From assembly GCF_900182905.1 (NCBI RefSeq), contig NZ_FXUF01000010.1:91472-155471 (forward strand): a DNA stretch of 64,000 nt, in the 5' to 3' direction. Position 1 is the first letter of the stretch. Each line of letters starts with the position of its first letter. The notes under the pieces are model-generated. The model was not told where the DNA came from. It worked only from the letters and a program-made list of their open reading frames with translations, and did no database searches. The DNA is from Anoxynatronum buryatiense (GTDB taxonomy: Bacteria; Bacillota; Clostridia; Peptostreptococcales; Tindalliaceae). The position numbers were made by a program, and so were the translations under genes. Below, piece by piece: positions 24,411 to 34,259 of the stretch.

Positions 24411-25672
24411 ACAGACTCACCTCCCCAGTATTTTCGCGGGTCTGTCAGTTTGCCCGTAAGAGCCGAAACAGCTGCCACGGCCGGAGATCCCAGGTAAATG
24501 GCACCGCCGGTGCTGCCCATGCGGCCAGGGAAATTCCGGTTGGTAGCAGAGATACACACCTCTCCCTCGGCAATAACCCCTTCATGCGCTCCCAGGCAGG
24601 GCCCGCAGCCTGGAGTGGAGATGGTGGCACCGGCTTTCATCAGGTCCTCAATGTAGCCTTTTTGATTGGCCTCCAGGAACACTTCGCTGGAGGCAGGAAT
24701 CAGCACCAGACGGCAATCGGGATGAATCTGTTTTCCACGAAGCAGATCAGCTGCAACGGCGATGTCTTCCAGCCGTCCTCCGGTACAGGAACCTATAAAA
24801 GCCTGGTGAACCGGCACTTCCTCCACCTGGTCAATGGGCATTACATGATCCACCCGGTGAGGCACTGCCACCTGTGGCGGCAGGTCGCTTACATCAAACA
24901 CATGGCTCAAAGGATATTCAAAATCGTCATCGGTGACAGGTACTTCAAAGTCGGTACCGTAGCGCTGGTTCACATAGCTGAGGACGGCTTCGTTGGGTAC
25001 CATGAAAGCGGTTTTGGCGCCCATTTCCACCGCCATGTTGCACAGTACCATCCGATCGCTGACGCCTAAGCCTTCCACATAAGTGCCGCAAAACTCAATC
25101 GCCTTGTACACAGCGGCGCTGGCTCCCAGTTGGCCCATCACATGAAGTATCACGTCTTTGGCCAAAGTACCCTGTGGCAGGGTGCCGTTGATTTCTATCT
25201 TCATCACTTCCGGCACCCGCATCCACATTTCTCCAGAAATGAGAATGGTGGCCATGTCTGTGGCCCCCACCCCGGTGCCGAAAGCGCCAAAAGCGCCATG
25301 GGTGGTGGTATGGGAGTCTGTAGCCACCAAAATCATTCCCGGCCGCACAATGCCGGCCTCTGGCATCACCTGGTGACAAACACCCGTGTTGATGTCGAAA
25401 TGGTGAGTGAGCCCTTGTTCTTTGACAAACCCCCGCATTTCCTTGTGAATCTGGGCGGATCGAATGGTGGGCGCAGGAGCATAATGATCAAAGACAAAAC
25501 AAATTTTTTCCGGATCCCATACACTGGTGCCCCCCATTTCCCTGAAGGAGTAGATCGTCTGGAGGTAGAGGTCGTTCACTTCGGCAAAATCCACCTTCAC
25601 CGTCACAATCTCACCTGCCCCGACCCGGGGTACTCCCGCAGCCCGGGCCATGATTTTTTCAATGGCATGCAT
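24407..25672 (-). CDS. 3-isopropylmalate dehydratase-like large subunit (aconitase family)
   Basis: 421 residues, the short LeuC type. Fe-S ligands are in IGSCTGGRLEDI and TPGCGPCLGAHEG, and the substrate/cluster loops VATDSHTTTHGAFGAFGTGVGATDMA and NRNFPGRMG are intact. It forms a 4Fe-4S hydro-lyase with the small subunit and would interconvert a 2-hydroxy and a 3-hydroxy acid through the unsaturated acid. The family includes isopropylmalate, homoaconitate, citraconate, maleate and 2,3-dimethylmalate enzymes. The ATG at 25672 is preferred because GAGAGG is nine bases upstream; an ATG three codons earlier directly abuts that site. Confidence 0.9.
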   Translation of the reverse strand: MHAIEKIMARAAGVPRVGAGEIVTVKVDFAEVNDLYLQTIYSFREMGGTSVWDPEKICFVFDHYAPAPTIRSAQIHKEMRGFVKEQGLTHHFDINTGVCHQVMPEAGIVRPGMILVATDSHTTTHGAFGAFGTGVGATDMATILISGEMWMRVPEVMKIEINGTLPQGTLAKDVILHVMGQLGASAAVYKAIEFCGTYVEGLGVSDRMVLCNMAVEMGAKTAFMVPNEAVLSYVNQRYGTDFEVPVTDDDFEYPLSHVFDVSDLPPQVAVPHRVDHVMPIDQVEEVPVHQAFIGSCTGGRLEDIAVAADLLRGKQIHPDCRLVLIPASSEVFLEANQKGYIEDLMKAGATISTPGCGPCLGAHEGVIAEGEVCISATNRNFPGRMGSTGGAIYLGSPAVAAVSALTGKLTDPRKYWGGESV

Positions 25673-25725
25673 GTGATTCATCCTCTCAACTCGTTAGTAG
25701 GTTCATTATATCAAAGAAAATGCCG

Positions 25726-25763
25726 GACCCGGCCTTTCACTTCTTCTGGTCATCTGCCGGGTC
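25726..25763 (-). repeat. Intercistronic inverted repeat between transporter and hydratase genes
   Basis: GACCCGGC/GCCGGGTC arms (8 bases, 22-base loop) followed on the minus strand by CCGGCATTTTCTTT. It may act as a partial terminator or mRNA-stabilising hairpin giving unequal expression of transporter and enzyme. A TATAAT at 25705-25710 lies just beyond but has no matching -35 box. Confidence 0.5.
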
Positions 25764-25780
25764 TCAGCCTATGGGATTGA

Positions 25781-27121
25781 TTAGCGGAGGAATAAATTTA
25801 TGAGGAAACTGGCCAAAATCAGCATGAAGGCCCCGCCGATACGGGATGAAATCTGCGCAAAAGGCATCAGCACCATTCGATCTGCTGCTGAGAGAACAGC
25901 CACATCTCCTGTTCCGCCCATATTGGCCATGCAAAGGCCTGCAGTGATGGAAGACTCGATGGGATAGAAACCCATAAGGCGACCCACAAAACCAGATCCT
26001 AAAATAGCAGCAATAACGACAACCACCACCAGAATAATGTACTGAATGGTAAACGCTTCAATGATCTGTCCCAGATTTGTGAAAGCAATTCCAATACCCA
26101 CTAAAAGAGCACCCGTTGTATAACCCATGATAAAACGAAACCACTGGTTGGCGGCGGATTCAAACTTATGGGGAAGCCATCCAAAAGCCTTGAAAACAGC
26201 AACTGTAATAATCATTAATGCGTAGGGGTGAATAGCCGGAACAAACTGACCCAGAAAATTTCCCCATGTGAAAAACACGGTGGCCATGAGCATTCCCATA
26301 CCCATTAGTTTGATATCAAGCGGCAGTTCTTTTTCCGGAACAATTTCTTTTTCTGCCACATCATTTTTTGCGATCATTAACTCGCCTTCTCCTGACAAGC
26401 CAGGTTTGTTTTTGCCCAGTTTGTTCAGCAGGCCCGCAGCCACAATGGAAACCGCATTTCCCATCGCAAGTGCCGGCACCATGATTGACAGCACACCTTC
26501 AGGTTCCAGATTCAGCGGCTGGGCAAAGATCTGAGATAATGGCACAGCACCTGCTCCCATACCACCACCCATGATGGGAAGAGCGATGAAAAGCATGGCC
26601 TCTTTAGCTCCAAATCCGATGGCAGCTCCCACCACAGCAGCGGCTCCCATGGCAGCAATGACACCTCCCAAGATGGCCGGCAGATACCGGACAGAGGCTT
26701 TGATGAGGAGTTTTCGGTTCATTCCCAAAATACTACCTGTGATGAGAGCAGCAATGTAGAAGTCCAAGAAGCCGCCGCCGCGCATGAAGGTGGACATGAT
26801 CTCCACTGTTGCCTCGGGAAGAATATTATAGTGGACCAGCGCAGCACTGCCGAAGATACAGACAATAGCACCACCTCCCAAGTAGGTATTAATAATGGGA
26901 GTGTGTGTGCCAATTTCAAAAAAGATGGCCCCAAGAATAATCATCGACGCAAAGGCACCGATCATTCCGCCGGGCAGCTTACCTGTCATAATAGCTGCAA
27001 GGGTCACAGCAGCCAGTACTGCAAAGAGGGGCACGGGAAAACCTATAATGGTGTAGGCTTTCTTTTCAGATTGCATCATTTCTCGAGCGGTGTTTTCATT
27101 GACAACTACCTGTTCATTCAT
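25781..27121 (-). CDS. 2-hydroxycarboxylate transporter (2HCT family; malate/citrate type symporter)
   Basis: 446 residues, about 11-12 membrane helices, and the two re-entrant loop motifs of the family: LPIMGGGMGAGAVPLSQIF and LCMANMGGTGDVAVLSAADRM, the second followed by FAQISSRIGGA with the substrate-binding Arg seen in CitS. Members carry citrate, malate or related hydroxy-acids with sodium or protons, sometimes in exchange for a product. GGAGG precedes the ATG. It is the first gene behind the sigma-54 promoter at 27297 and is followed by the hydratase pair, while a malic enzyme lies upstream of the regulators. The true substrate is unproven. Confidence 0.92.
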   Translation of the reverse strand: MNEQVVVNENTAREMMQSEKKAYTIIGFPVPLFAVLAAVTLAAIMTGKLPGGMIGAFASMIILGAIFFEIGTHTPIINTYLGGGAIVCIFGSAALVHYNILPEATVEIMSTFMRGGGFLDFYIAALITGSILGMNRKLLIKASVRYLPAILGGVIAAMGAAAVVGAAIGFGAKEAMLFIALPIMGGGMGAGAVPLSQIFAQPLNLEPEGVLSIMVPALAMGNAVSIVAAGLLNKLGKNKPGLSGEGELMIAKNDVAEKEIVPEKELPLDIKLMGMGMLMATVFFTWGNFLGQFVPAIHPYALMIITVAVFKAFGWLPHKFESAANQWFRFIMGYTTGALLVGIGIAFTNLGQIIEAFTIQYIILVVVVVIAAILGSGFVGRLMGFYPIESSITAGLCMANMGGTGDVAVLSAADRMVLMPFAQISSRIGGAFMLILASFLINLFLR

Positions 27122-27296
27122 TATTCATCATCCTCCTTTTCATTGTTTCTTTCATTGGGTTCGGTTGCATCAAGTGCTGTGTTACAGCATTGACACGTTA
27201 CTGGCACATTGATTTGCGCTTCTCCCTCCTTTCCTTTTTCTTTCGTTTTCAACTCACGTGATGACGTTTATCGTTTTCTGTGTTATTCTCCTAATT

Positions 27297-27314
27297 TGCA
27301 AGTCCCGTGCCAAC
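27297..27314 (-). promoter_or_regulatory. rpoN site: Sigma-54 (-24/-12) promoter of the 2HCT transporter/hydratase operon
   Basis: Minus strand TTGGCACGGGACTTGCA fits the consensus YTGGCACG-N4-TTGCW at every fixed base, including the GG and GC doublets 12 apart. Transcription would begin near 27286, giving a leader of about 165 bases. Two sigma-54 activator genes lie directly upstream. Confidence 0.92.
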
Positions 27315-27360
27315 TTCACCTTTGTCTCCATTGGCGGGTTTCAGCCGTCGGTTTGACCAA

Positions 27361-27391
27361 AAATAAGAAAAAGGGCTACATTTTGTAACCC
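27361..27391 (-). terminator. Terminator after the second sigma-54 activator gene
   Basis: Minus strand GGGTTACA-AAA-TGTAGCCC (one mismatch in each arm) followed by TTTTTCTTATTT, 32 bases after the activator stop. Confidence 0.7.
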
Positions 27392-27400
27392 TCTGTTACA
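27384..27400. promoter_or_regulatory. Candidate upstream activating sequence for the sigma-54 activators
   Basis: TGTAAC-CCTCT-GTTACA is a perfect dyad centred about 87 bases upstream of the -24/-12 element, the usual distance for enhancer-binding proteins. A third half-site (TACA) lies at 27377-27380. It overlaps the terminator of the regulator operon. Confidence 0.55.
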
Positions 27401-27422
27401 TTCTGTTGATATGCGGATACGC

Positions 27423-29363
27423 TCACATATCCATCTCTTTCAGCAGTCGTGACAGATGAACTGGAGAAATCTCCAGCCGTTCAGCCGTCTTTTTTCGGTG
27501 GCCGCAACACTGGAGCAGTGTTTCTTGAATGATACGCCTCTTCAGGTCAGCCAGCGATCCATCCAGAGGAAGGGCGACGTGATTCTTTTCATTTTCCCAG
27601 CTGTCACTCCCTTCCATGGCTTCTGCAACCAGTTCCGGGGTAATAAGACCATCCTTTGGCATCAGGGCAATCAGACGCTCTATGGTGTTTTCCAACTCAC
27701 GCACATTGCCCTCCCACTGTAAATTTTTCAAGATCTCCAGGGCTCCAGCGCTAATGTCACAGACGGCGGTTGCCGGTTCTTTTGTCTTGACAACTGAAAT
27801 TCTCTGGGACTCAACCTGGTTTCGGCCATGTTTCTTCAAAAAGAAATCCACCAGTAGGGGAATGTCTTCGCGCCGGTTACGCAATGGCGGCATTTCAATT
27901 TCCAGCGTATTGAGACGGTAATAAAGATCTCCTTGGAACTGCCCCTGGCGAACCCGTTCCCCCATGTGAGAGTTGGTAGCAGCAATCACCCGCACATCCA
28001 CAGGAAGAATTTTGGAGCTTCCAACCGGCCGAATCTCCCGCTCCTGCAGCACCCTTAGGAGGCGCAGCTGAATCTGTTTGCTAATGCCGTCAATTTCATC
28101 CAGGAATATGGTCCCCCCATGAGCCAGTGCAAAGAGCCCCTTCTTGCCTCCTTTGACGGCACCTGTGAAGGCTCCTTCCTCATAGCCGAAAAACTCGCTT
28201 TCCATAAGGTTTTCCTGAATAGTTGCGCAGTTAACGGCCACAAAGGGCCCCTTGGCTCTTTCGCTCAACTGATGCAGGCAGTGGGCCGCCAGCTCTTTGC
28301 CTGTGCCGCTTTCCCCAGAGATCAGCACTGTTGCCTTGGAGGCTGCGTAGAGGCGAATCTTGGTGATTACTTCCCGAATGCGCTCTGACTGGCCGATAAT
28401 GTCCTCCAGTGCATACCTGGCATAATGGCCCTTCAGATAAAGGCTTGATCGGATCTGCTTTTCCAGCTCCTGAAAACGAGTAACATCCTTAAAAGTTGAC
28501 ACAGCCCCTTTGGCTGAACCGTTGTGAAGAATTGGTACACGGTTCACTAAAATGGTCCGCCCGTCATCGATTTTCTGCAACTTTCCCAGCTCCGACACTT
28601 TGCTCCTGATGACTTGGTCCATGCGGGTATTAGGCAGATGATCCACCGCCTTTCCCCCTATTACATGCTGCACCTCAATACCCAGCACCGCTGCCGCTAC
28701 CGGATTCACCGCTGTAATGCAACCCTTTTCGTCCACAGCGATAATGCCTTCCTGAGCATAGTTCAACACTGCACTCACGTATTCTTTCTGGTACTGTTCT
28801 TTACGTCGCAGTTCTATTGCTTTAGCCGCTTCTTTCAGGCCCTTCTCCAACGCTTTAATGCCGCAGTGATATGTCGATACCTGAAAACCGAACTGCCTTG
28901 CTTCCCGGACATGGCATTCTTCAGTGACAATCAGCTCCACCCGGTGGGCGGCCATCGTTCGAAAAAGCAACTCCCTGTTGATCCCCTTCCGGATGAGCAC
29001 CTCCCGGAACTGGATTCCCAGCAGTTCTTCGATTAAATCAACTGCCAAGTGTCTTTTACGGTCAAAGACCATGGCAATTGAACCAGCCCTCTGACTCGCC
29101 TTGTACAGTTCCTGCATGATAGTACAGTCATCCACCTGAAGTTGTATCACAGGAATACTGAAGTACTGCTGAATGTCTTCCACATCGGACCCTTCGTACA
29201 AAATAGCCTCCCATTTTGAGGGGTGATCCATCATCTCTTTGGGTACATGCCCCTTTTGTTGGATTAGGAACGGCTGGATGTGAATGTCCGAAAGCGAAAC
29301 CTGTTGGCAGATCAGTTCCATAAAATCTGGGCTGGTGGCCAGTAGTGCAAGGTGTTTATTCAT
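27423..29363 (-). CDS. Sigma-54 activator with PrpR-type N-terminal domain (copy 1)
   Basis: 646 residues. An N-terminal domain of about 190 residues resembles the PrpR_N sensor ([14 protein letters not shown] ... [31 protein letters not shown]). A PAS domain follows ([23 protein letters not shown]), then the AAA+ core with [23 protein letters not shown] (the GAFTGA loop that contacts sigma-54), and GGTIFLDEI, and a Fis-type helix-turn-helix ([31 protein letters not shown]). The start at 29363 follows GGAGGGTG and overlaps the previous gene by eight bases. It should activate the sigma-54 promoter at 27297. PrpR itself senses 2-methylcitrate; a related acid is plausible here. Confidence 0.93.
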   Translation of the reverse strand: MNKHLALLATSPDFMELICQQVSLSDIHIQPFLIQQKGHVPKEMMDHPSKWEAILYEGSDVEDIQQYFSIPVIQLQVDDCTIMQELYKASQRAGSIAMVFDRKRHLAVDLIEELLGIQFREVLIRKGINRELLFRTMAAHRVELIVTEECHVREARQFGFQVSTYHCGIKALEKGLKEAAKAIELRRKEQYQKEYVSAVLNYAQEGIIAVDEKGCITAVNPVAAAVLGIEVQHVIGGKAVDHLPNTRMDQVIRSKVSELGKLQKIDDGRTILVNRVPILHNGSAKGAVSTFKDVTRFQELEKQIRSSLYLKGHYARYALEDIIGQSERIREVITKIRLYAASKATVLISGESGTGKELAAHCLHQLSERAKGPFVAVNCATIQENLMESEFFGYEEGAFTGAVKGGKKGLFALAHGGTIFLDEIDGISKQIQLRLLRVLQEREIRPVGSSKILPVDVRVIAATNSHMGERVRQGQFQGDLYYRLNTLEIEMPPLRNRREDIPLLVDFFLKKHGRNQVESQRISVVKTKEPATAVCDISAGALEILKNLQWEGNVRELENTIERLIALMPKDGLITPELVAEAMEGSDSWENEKNHVALPLDGSLADLKRRIIQETLLQCCGHRKKTAERLEISPVHLSRLLKEMDM

Positions 29364-31281
29364 GCAGTACACCCTCCTGACTTTCCTTAACACTGCGCCA
29401 TATATTGGTTCGGCTGGTACTCAGTCGCTTAGCCGTCTGCGTGGCACTGCCGCCCTCCCGTGCCAGTACGGTGCAGATAATCTGGCGTTCCATTTCTTTC
29501 AATGAGCCGGTGAGTTGTATCATTTCGTTGCTGGATAACGCACGCAAAGCAACCTGTGGTGATTCCATCACCAGACTCAGCACCTGCTCGTCCACTGCGA
29601 GATCATGGGAACTGTAAAGAAGCAGCCGCTCCACAATATTTTCCAGCTCACGGATATTGCCCGGCCAGTCGTGTTCCTTTAAAAGCCGAAGGGCTTCTTG
29701 ACTCAGCCTTTCTGCAAGAGTCGGGCCTGTGATAATACGACCGCTATGTTTTTTCTCCATTGCTGTCATCAGAGTTTCCAGGTCTTCCAATCGTTGACGC
29801 AAGGAAGGTAGTTGCAGGTGTAGGACATTCAGGCGGTAATACAGATCCTGGCGAAAACAACCCTCTCTGACCAACGCCTTCAGATCCCGGTTACTGGCGG
29901 CGATCACCCTCACCTTCACCGGCTTTACCCGGGTACCACCCACAGGCCGCACCTCTTTTTCCTGCAACACTCGCAGAAGCTGCATTTGCAAAGATGGGGG
30001 AACTTCCGAAATTTCATCCAGAAAAATGGTACCCCCATCAGCCTGGCAGAAAAGACCTTTTTGTCCACCTTTTCTGGCACCGGTAAAGGCACCTTCTTCG
30101 TAGCCGAAAAGCTCGCTCTCCAGCAGAGAAGCAGGTAAAGCGGCACAGTTAACTGCTACAAAGGGCCCTATCCTGTGACGACTTTCCTGATGGATAGCCT
30201 GGGCAACCATTTCCTTACCGGTGCCGGTTTCTCCCAAAATCAGCACATTGGCATCTGAACAGGCATACTTTTGAGCCTTTTGAATCACGCGACGAATCAC
30301 TTCGCTGTTGCCTGCCACATCTTCAAAGGTGAACTTGGCCGCGTTGGACCGATGTCTAAGCTCTTCCCGGATCATTTCTTCATACTCCAGAATTTTGGTC
30401 ACATCCTGAAAAGTGGAGACAGCTCCTGCCACTTCCTCACCCAGAATGATGGGCACATGGTTGGTCAGTACCTGGGCCTGGTTCATTTTGGTCATGACCC
30501 CAAGTTTCATCTGCTTACTTTTTATGACTTCCTGAATTACGATGCCGTCACTGAACTCCGAAGCGTATCTTCCGATAATTTCATACGGTTTCAAACCAAT
30601 GATGTCCGCGGCGGCACGATTGCAGATGGCCACCTTTCCATGGGGATCTACCGTCATGATCCCTTCATTGGCACAGTCCATGATAGCGCGAATCTGTTGG
30701 TTGCCTGCTTCTTCCCTTCGCTTAATTTCCGAGAGTCGCAGTGCCTCAAGACCCGCCGAAAGAATAGCTTCTTTCCCTGTTTTAATCAGAAAACTGGGGA
30801 TTCCCCGCCGTGTAGCTTCTTTACAGCAAATCACACCGCCTACCAGCACATTAAGACTTTTCTGGTGAATCACCTCAAAAGCCCCATCGATGTCTTCTTC
30901 CACTTGCAGGGGCAGTACTTCAAAAGTCACATCCAAGGTAGATTCCACCACATCCAGCTGGCAAAACATGCCAGGAAAACCCACTAAGCCAATACGCCGG
31001 TCAATGTTTCGCGCTTCCATGGCTGCACGGATCACGTCAAAAATGGAAATCTGCATCTCCACGATTGGATTGTTGATTCCTTCAGATTTTAGAAGGTTTG
31101 CAGTCCCGCCCCTGGCAATGAACACATCGGCCTTACTCATACGCTCCAATTCCATAGCTTTTACAAGCCCTTGGGAAAGAAGCCCATGGATGATTTCAAT
31201 GCTCGGGTACTCCCGCAACACCTCTTTTGCCAACGTGATCATTTCTTCATAGGGGGCAAGGTAATAGATTTTCCTGTTCAT
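29356..31281 (-). CDS. Sigma-54 activator with PrpR-type N-terminal domain (copy 2)
   Basis: 641 residues from the ATG behind GGAGG. Same layout as its neighbour: PrpR_N-like domain ([31 protein letters not shown] ... [13 protein letters not shown]), PAS ([23 protein letters not shown]), AAA+ core with [23 protein letters not shown] and GGTIFLDEI, then a Fis-like C-terminus ([23 protein letters not shown]). The sensor domains of the two copies are clearly diverged, so they probably respond to different ligands or form hetero-oligomers. It is the promoter-proximal gene of the regulator pair. Confidence 0.93.
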   Translation of the reverse strand: MNRKIYYLAPYEEMITLAKEVLREYPSIEIIHGLLSQGLVKAMELERMSKADVFIARGGTANLLKSEGINNPIVEMQISIFDVIRAAMEARNIDRRIGLVGFPGMFCQLDVVESTLDVTFEVLPLQVEEDIDGAFEVIHQKSLNVLVGGVICCKEATRRGIPSFLIKTGKEAILSAGLEALRLSEIKRREEAGNQQIRAIMDCANEGIMTVDPHGKVAICNRAAADIIGLKPYEIIGRYASEFSDGIVIQEVIKSKQMKLGVMTKMNQAQVLTNHVPIILGEEVAGAVSTFQDVTKILEYEEMIREELRHRSNAAKFTFEDVAGNSEVIRRVIQKAQKYACSDANVLILGETGTGKEMVAQAIHQESRHRIGPFVAVNCAALPASLLESELFGYEEGAFTGARKGGQKGLFCQADGGTIFLDEISEVPPSLQMQLLRVLQEKEVRPVGGTRVKPVKVRVIAASNRDLKALVREGCFRQDLYYRLNVLHLQLPSLRQRLEDLETLMTAMEKKHSGRIITGPTLAERLSQEALRLLKEHDWPGNIRELENIVERLLLYSSHDLAVDEQVLSLVMESPQVALRALSSNEMIQLTGSLKEMERQIICTVLAREGGSATQTAKRLSTSRTNIWRSVKESQEGVLHE

Positions 31282-31396
31282 GAATGCCTCCACTTTCAAA
31301 ACATGTACTTCTGTCAAGATCTTCGAACCATTCCTGAAATCGTGCATGTTATCCCTGGGATATGCAGCGTCAGCTAAAGGTATGCTTCATTTGACC

Positions 31397-32566
31397 TTAT
31401 ATGCGGGCCACACCAGACTCTATGGCAGCCTGCTTCACGGCTTGAGCCACCTGCTCCATATACCCTGTGTCAAAGGCCAGAGGTAGAATCATATCAACAC
31501 TCAGTTTATCTCCCACAGCATCTGCCAAGGCTTTGGCGGCGGCAATTTTCATGGCTTCATTGATGTCTGATGCCCGGACATCCAAGGCTCCGCGAAATAC
31601 CCCGGGAAAAGCCAGTACATTGTTCACCTGGTTGGGGAAGTCAGAGCGCCCCGTACCGATGATGTAGGCCCCTGCTTCCCTGGCTTCTTCCGGCATAATC
31701 TCTGGTATGGGGTTGGCCATGGGCAGCACAATGGCTTTGTCATTCATGGACCTGACCATATCTTTGGTTACCACACCAGGCGCTGATACGCCAATGAAAA
31801 TGTCTGCGCCCTTCATGGCATCTGCCAGAGCACCCTCCAGATTGGCTTTATTAGTTGTCAGCGAGAGTTTCTTTTTGTATGGGTCAAGGTCTTGTCGGTT
31901 TCGCGAAATGATTCCCTTGCGATCGCACATCAGGAGATCTCCGATGCCCATTTCTGTCAGCATTCCGGCAATCGAATTGCCGGCAGCACCGGAACCGTTG
32001 ATCACTGCTGTGATGTCACTTATCTTTTTACCGGTCAGCTTCAGGGCATTCACCACTGCCGCCACGGTAACGATGGCAGTACCATGTTGATCGTCATGGA
32101 AAACCGGGATGTTCAGCATTTTTTTCAGCTTTTCTTCGATTTCAAAGCAGGCGGGGGCTGCAATGTCTTCCAGATTAATGCCTCCGAAAACAGGCTCCAT
32201 CGCTTTCACTATACGCACCACTTCATCCGGGTCTTGTGTGTCAAGACAAATGGGAAAAGCCTCCACATTTCCGAACTCCTTAAACAGCACACATTTTCCT
32301 TCCATCACTGGAATAGAAGCGGCAGCACCAATATTTCCAAGACCCAGCACCGCTGTTCCATTACTGACAACAGCAATGAGGTTGGATTTGGCCGTATAAC
32401 GATACACATCTTCAGGATTGGCTTCAATTCTTTTGCAGGGTTCTGCCACGCCCGGTGTATAGGCGATTGATAAATCTTCCTTAGTTTTGACAGGCGCTTT
32501 ACTGATGACAGCAATTTTTCCAACCAGTTTCTCGTGCATCTCCAGCGATAGTTGATTGTAATCCAC
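31397..32566 (-). CDS. NAD(P)-dependent malic enzyme
   Basis: 389 residues, the short bacterial form without a phosphotransacetylase domain. [12 protein letters not shown] carries the catalytic Tyr, [23 protein letters not shown] the substrate/metal region, [11 protein letters not shown] the metal ligands, and [16 protein letters not shown] the nucleotide-binding loop. It converts malate to pyruvate and CO2. The gene lies upstream of the two activators and in the same direction, next to the hydroxy-acid transport operon, which fits malate as an intermediate or substrate of the pathway. Confidence 0.95.
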   Translation of the reverse strand: MDYNQLSLEMHEKLVGKIAVISKAPVKTKEDLSIAYTPGVAEPCKRIEANPEDVYRYTAKSNLIAVVSNGTAVLGLGNIGAAASIPVMEGKCVLFKEFGNVEAFPICLDTQDPDEVVRIVKAMEPVFGGINLEDIAAPACFEIEEKLKKMLNIPVFHDDQHGTAIVTVAAVVNALKLTGKKISDITAVINGSGAAGNSIAGMLTEMGIGDLLMCDRKGIISRNRQDLDPYKKKLSLTTNKANLEGALADAMKGADIFIGVSAPGVVTKDMVRSMNDKAIVLPMANPIPEIMPEEAREAGAYIIGTGRSDFPNQVNNVLAFPGVFRGALDVRASDINEAMKIAAAKALADAVGDKLSVDMILPLAFDTGYMEQVAQAVKQAAIESGVARI

Positions 32567-32601
32567 GTCAATACCTCCATTCTTTTTCGATTATATCTTA
32601 A

Positions 32602-33834
32602 CTATCCCATAGCAGCGTTACGTCCGGCCAGCAAACCGGTGGCCCAGGCCCAGTATAGGTTAAAGCCGCCGCAGTCACCGTCCACATCCATGAGCTCCCC
32701 GGTGATATAGCAGTTCGGTGCTTTGGTGGATGCCATGGTGACTGGGTGTATTTCACGGGTATCCACACCGCCGGCGGTCACCTGGGCCTGTTGCCAGGAT
32801 AGGGTACCGGTGATGGGTACTGACCACGACCGGCAAACTTCCGCCAGTTTTTTAATGGCAGTTGCGCTCACCTGCTGGGCTGGCAGGTGGGGCGGCCAGA
32901 TGCCTGCGGCTTTAAGCAGTGTCGGCACCAGCCGCTTGTGAAAAAGCCCCAGCAGGCATAGGTCAGCCGGTTTGTCCGGGTTGATATGAAAACGGTTCAT
33001 GAGTTCATCCATGATGGTTTCGGAGTCCCACTCAGGTAACAGGTGAATCCTCAGCTCTTTTGGGGAAGATGCGTCATCATTGGCAGATGTATGTGCCTGT
33101 CGTGAAAGCTGTAGAATGGGGGGGCCTGAAATGCCGTAATCGGTGATCAGAAGTTCTCCCGCCTCACGACGCAGCACGATGCCCTGCTCCACCACCGATG
33201 CGGCTCCCTGCCACTTCACACCCTTCAGGGCTTTCAGCCAGTCGGCCTCCAGTCGAAGCTGCACCAGGGCCGGCCAAAGGGGAGTGATGTGGTGTCCCAG
33301 GCTTTCTGCCAGGCGGTATCCACTGTCATCGGCCCCAAACTGACTGCCGGCGCGGCCACCGGTGGCCAAAATCACCCGGTGTGCCGTGAGACTTTCTCCT
33401 TTTTCTGAGTGAATCAGCCAATCCTTTTGATGATGACGCAGGCTTGTCACCTTCCAGTCAACCAGGGTTTTCACCCCTGCCTGCTCCAGTTCATAGCGGA
33501 GAAGGTCCAACACATTGGAGCCCTGTTCTGAGTAGGGGATGATTTTGCCGTCACTTTCTTCTTTGGGGGTAACCCCCAGCAGCTGAAAGAAAGTGAGCAC
33601 TTCATCAACAGGCACTGCCTGCAGCACCTCATGGATGATCTCCCGACACTGCCCATGAAAACGACTTGGTTCAACGAACCGGTTAGCGTAGTTGCAGCGG
33701 CCGTTCCCTGTGGCCAGCAGCTTTTTACCCACGCGGTTTTCTTTTTCCACCAGAGTGACCTGACCGCCGTACCGGGCAGCCTCCAGAGCCGCCGCCATTC
33801 CCGATGCACCACCGCCAATCACCACAATTTCCAT
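32602..33834 (-). CDS. HI0933/YhiN family flavoprotein (aminoacetone oxidase-like)
   Basis: 410 residues from the ATG behind AGGAGTG. Rossmann FAD loop VVIGGGASGMAAALEAARYG, family signature KVGKKLLATGNGRCNY-like (NRVGKKLLATGNGRCNYAN), VILATGGRAGSQFGADDSGYRLA, and C-terminal VTAGGVDTREI and LYWAWATGLLAGR. These proteins are conserved FAD enzymes without a settled physiological role; some are annotated as aminoacetone oxidases. It is 35 bases upstream of the malic enzyme gene in the same direction, so probably co-transcribed. Confidence 0.92.
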   Translation of the reverse strand: MEIVVIGGGASGMAAALEAARYGGQVTLVEKENRVGKKLLATGNGRCNYANRFVEPSRFHGQCREIIHEVLQAVPVDEVLTFFQLLGVTPKEESDGKIIPYSEQGSNVLDLLRYELEQAGVKTLVDWKVTSLRHHQKDWLIHSEKGESLTAHRVILATGGRAGSQFGADDSGYRLAESLGHHITPLWPALVQLRLEADWLKALKGVKWQGAASVVEQGIVLRREAGELLITDYGISGPPILQLSRQAHTSANDDASSPKELRIHLLPEWDSETIMDELMNRFHINPDKPADLCLLGLFHKRLVPTLLKAAGIWPPHLPAQQVSATAIKKLAEVCRSWSVPITGTLSWQQAQVTAGGVDTREIHPVTMASTKAPNCYITGELMDVDGDCGGFNLYWAWATGLLAGRNAAMG

Positions 33835-34259
33835 TTTACTCACTCCTATCCCACTGCCGTTAAATAAAACTTAATATCTTCATCTCAATGATGCTCATCC
33901 ACTTATCCATTTTGATTCTGTTCTCATTCTAAAGGAAGTGTCTGTGATCCTGCAAGCAGTATTAAATAAATCAGGCAGTTTTCTTAAAAATTTCGCATTT
34001 AAAAGCAGCATTCCTTGAATGATCTGGAGGAATGCTGCCCGCCCTTTGTCCCCGTTGAAAGATCCTGCGATTCAGTCTTTGACATGGCAGTCTTCTGATC
34101 TTTCAGAAAGAAATTAGTTCCATGTGTTTTCGTGGTGAAAATTCAACAAACTCTTCAAAGGATAATCGGATTTTTTGTCGAATATACAGTGAGAGTTCAA
34201 CATTCTATATTGGAGTGTCTTTGTTTTGCCACTCCATGACAAACTCCATGGGGGAAATT
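33835..34259. other. Long intergenic region between the divergent flavoprotein and YkvI genes
   Basis: No coding sequence or RNA gene is evident. It is AT-rich and must hold the promoters of the two divergent genes; I could not find a convincing -35/-10 pair. A perfect 10-base inverted repeat lies at 34005-34038. A frame open from 34122 into ykvI has no ribosome site at its first Met and is read as an artefactual extension. Confidence 0.5.
34005..34038. repeat. Perfect 10-base inverted repeat
   Basis: GCAGCATTCC and GGAATGCTGC with a 14-base loop. On the minus strand it is followed by TTTTAAATG, so it may be a terminator or attenuator in the leader of the flavoprotein/malic enzyme transcript; an operator is the alternative. 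Confidence 0.6.

Noticed and set aside
27202..27218. Plus-strand TGGCAC ... TTTGC resembling a sigma-54 element
   Set aside because: The GG and GC doublets are 13 bases apart instead of 12, and the element points away from the transporter gene toward the activator genes' 3' ends.
34122..34259. N-terminal extension of the YkvI protein
   Set aside because: Polar, Ser/Asn-rich, without a ribosome site at its first Met; the family starts at the Met at 34260.
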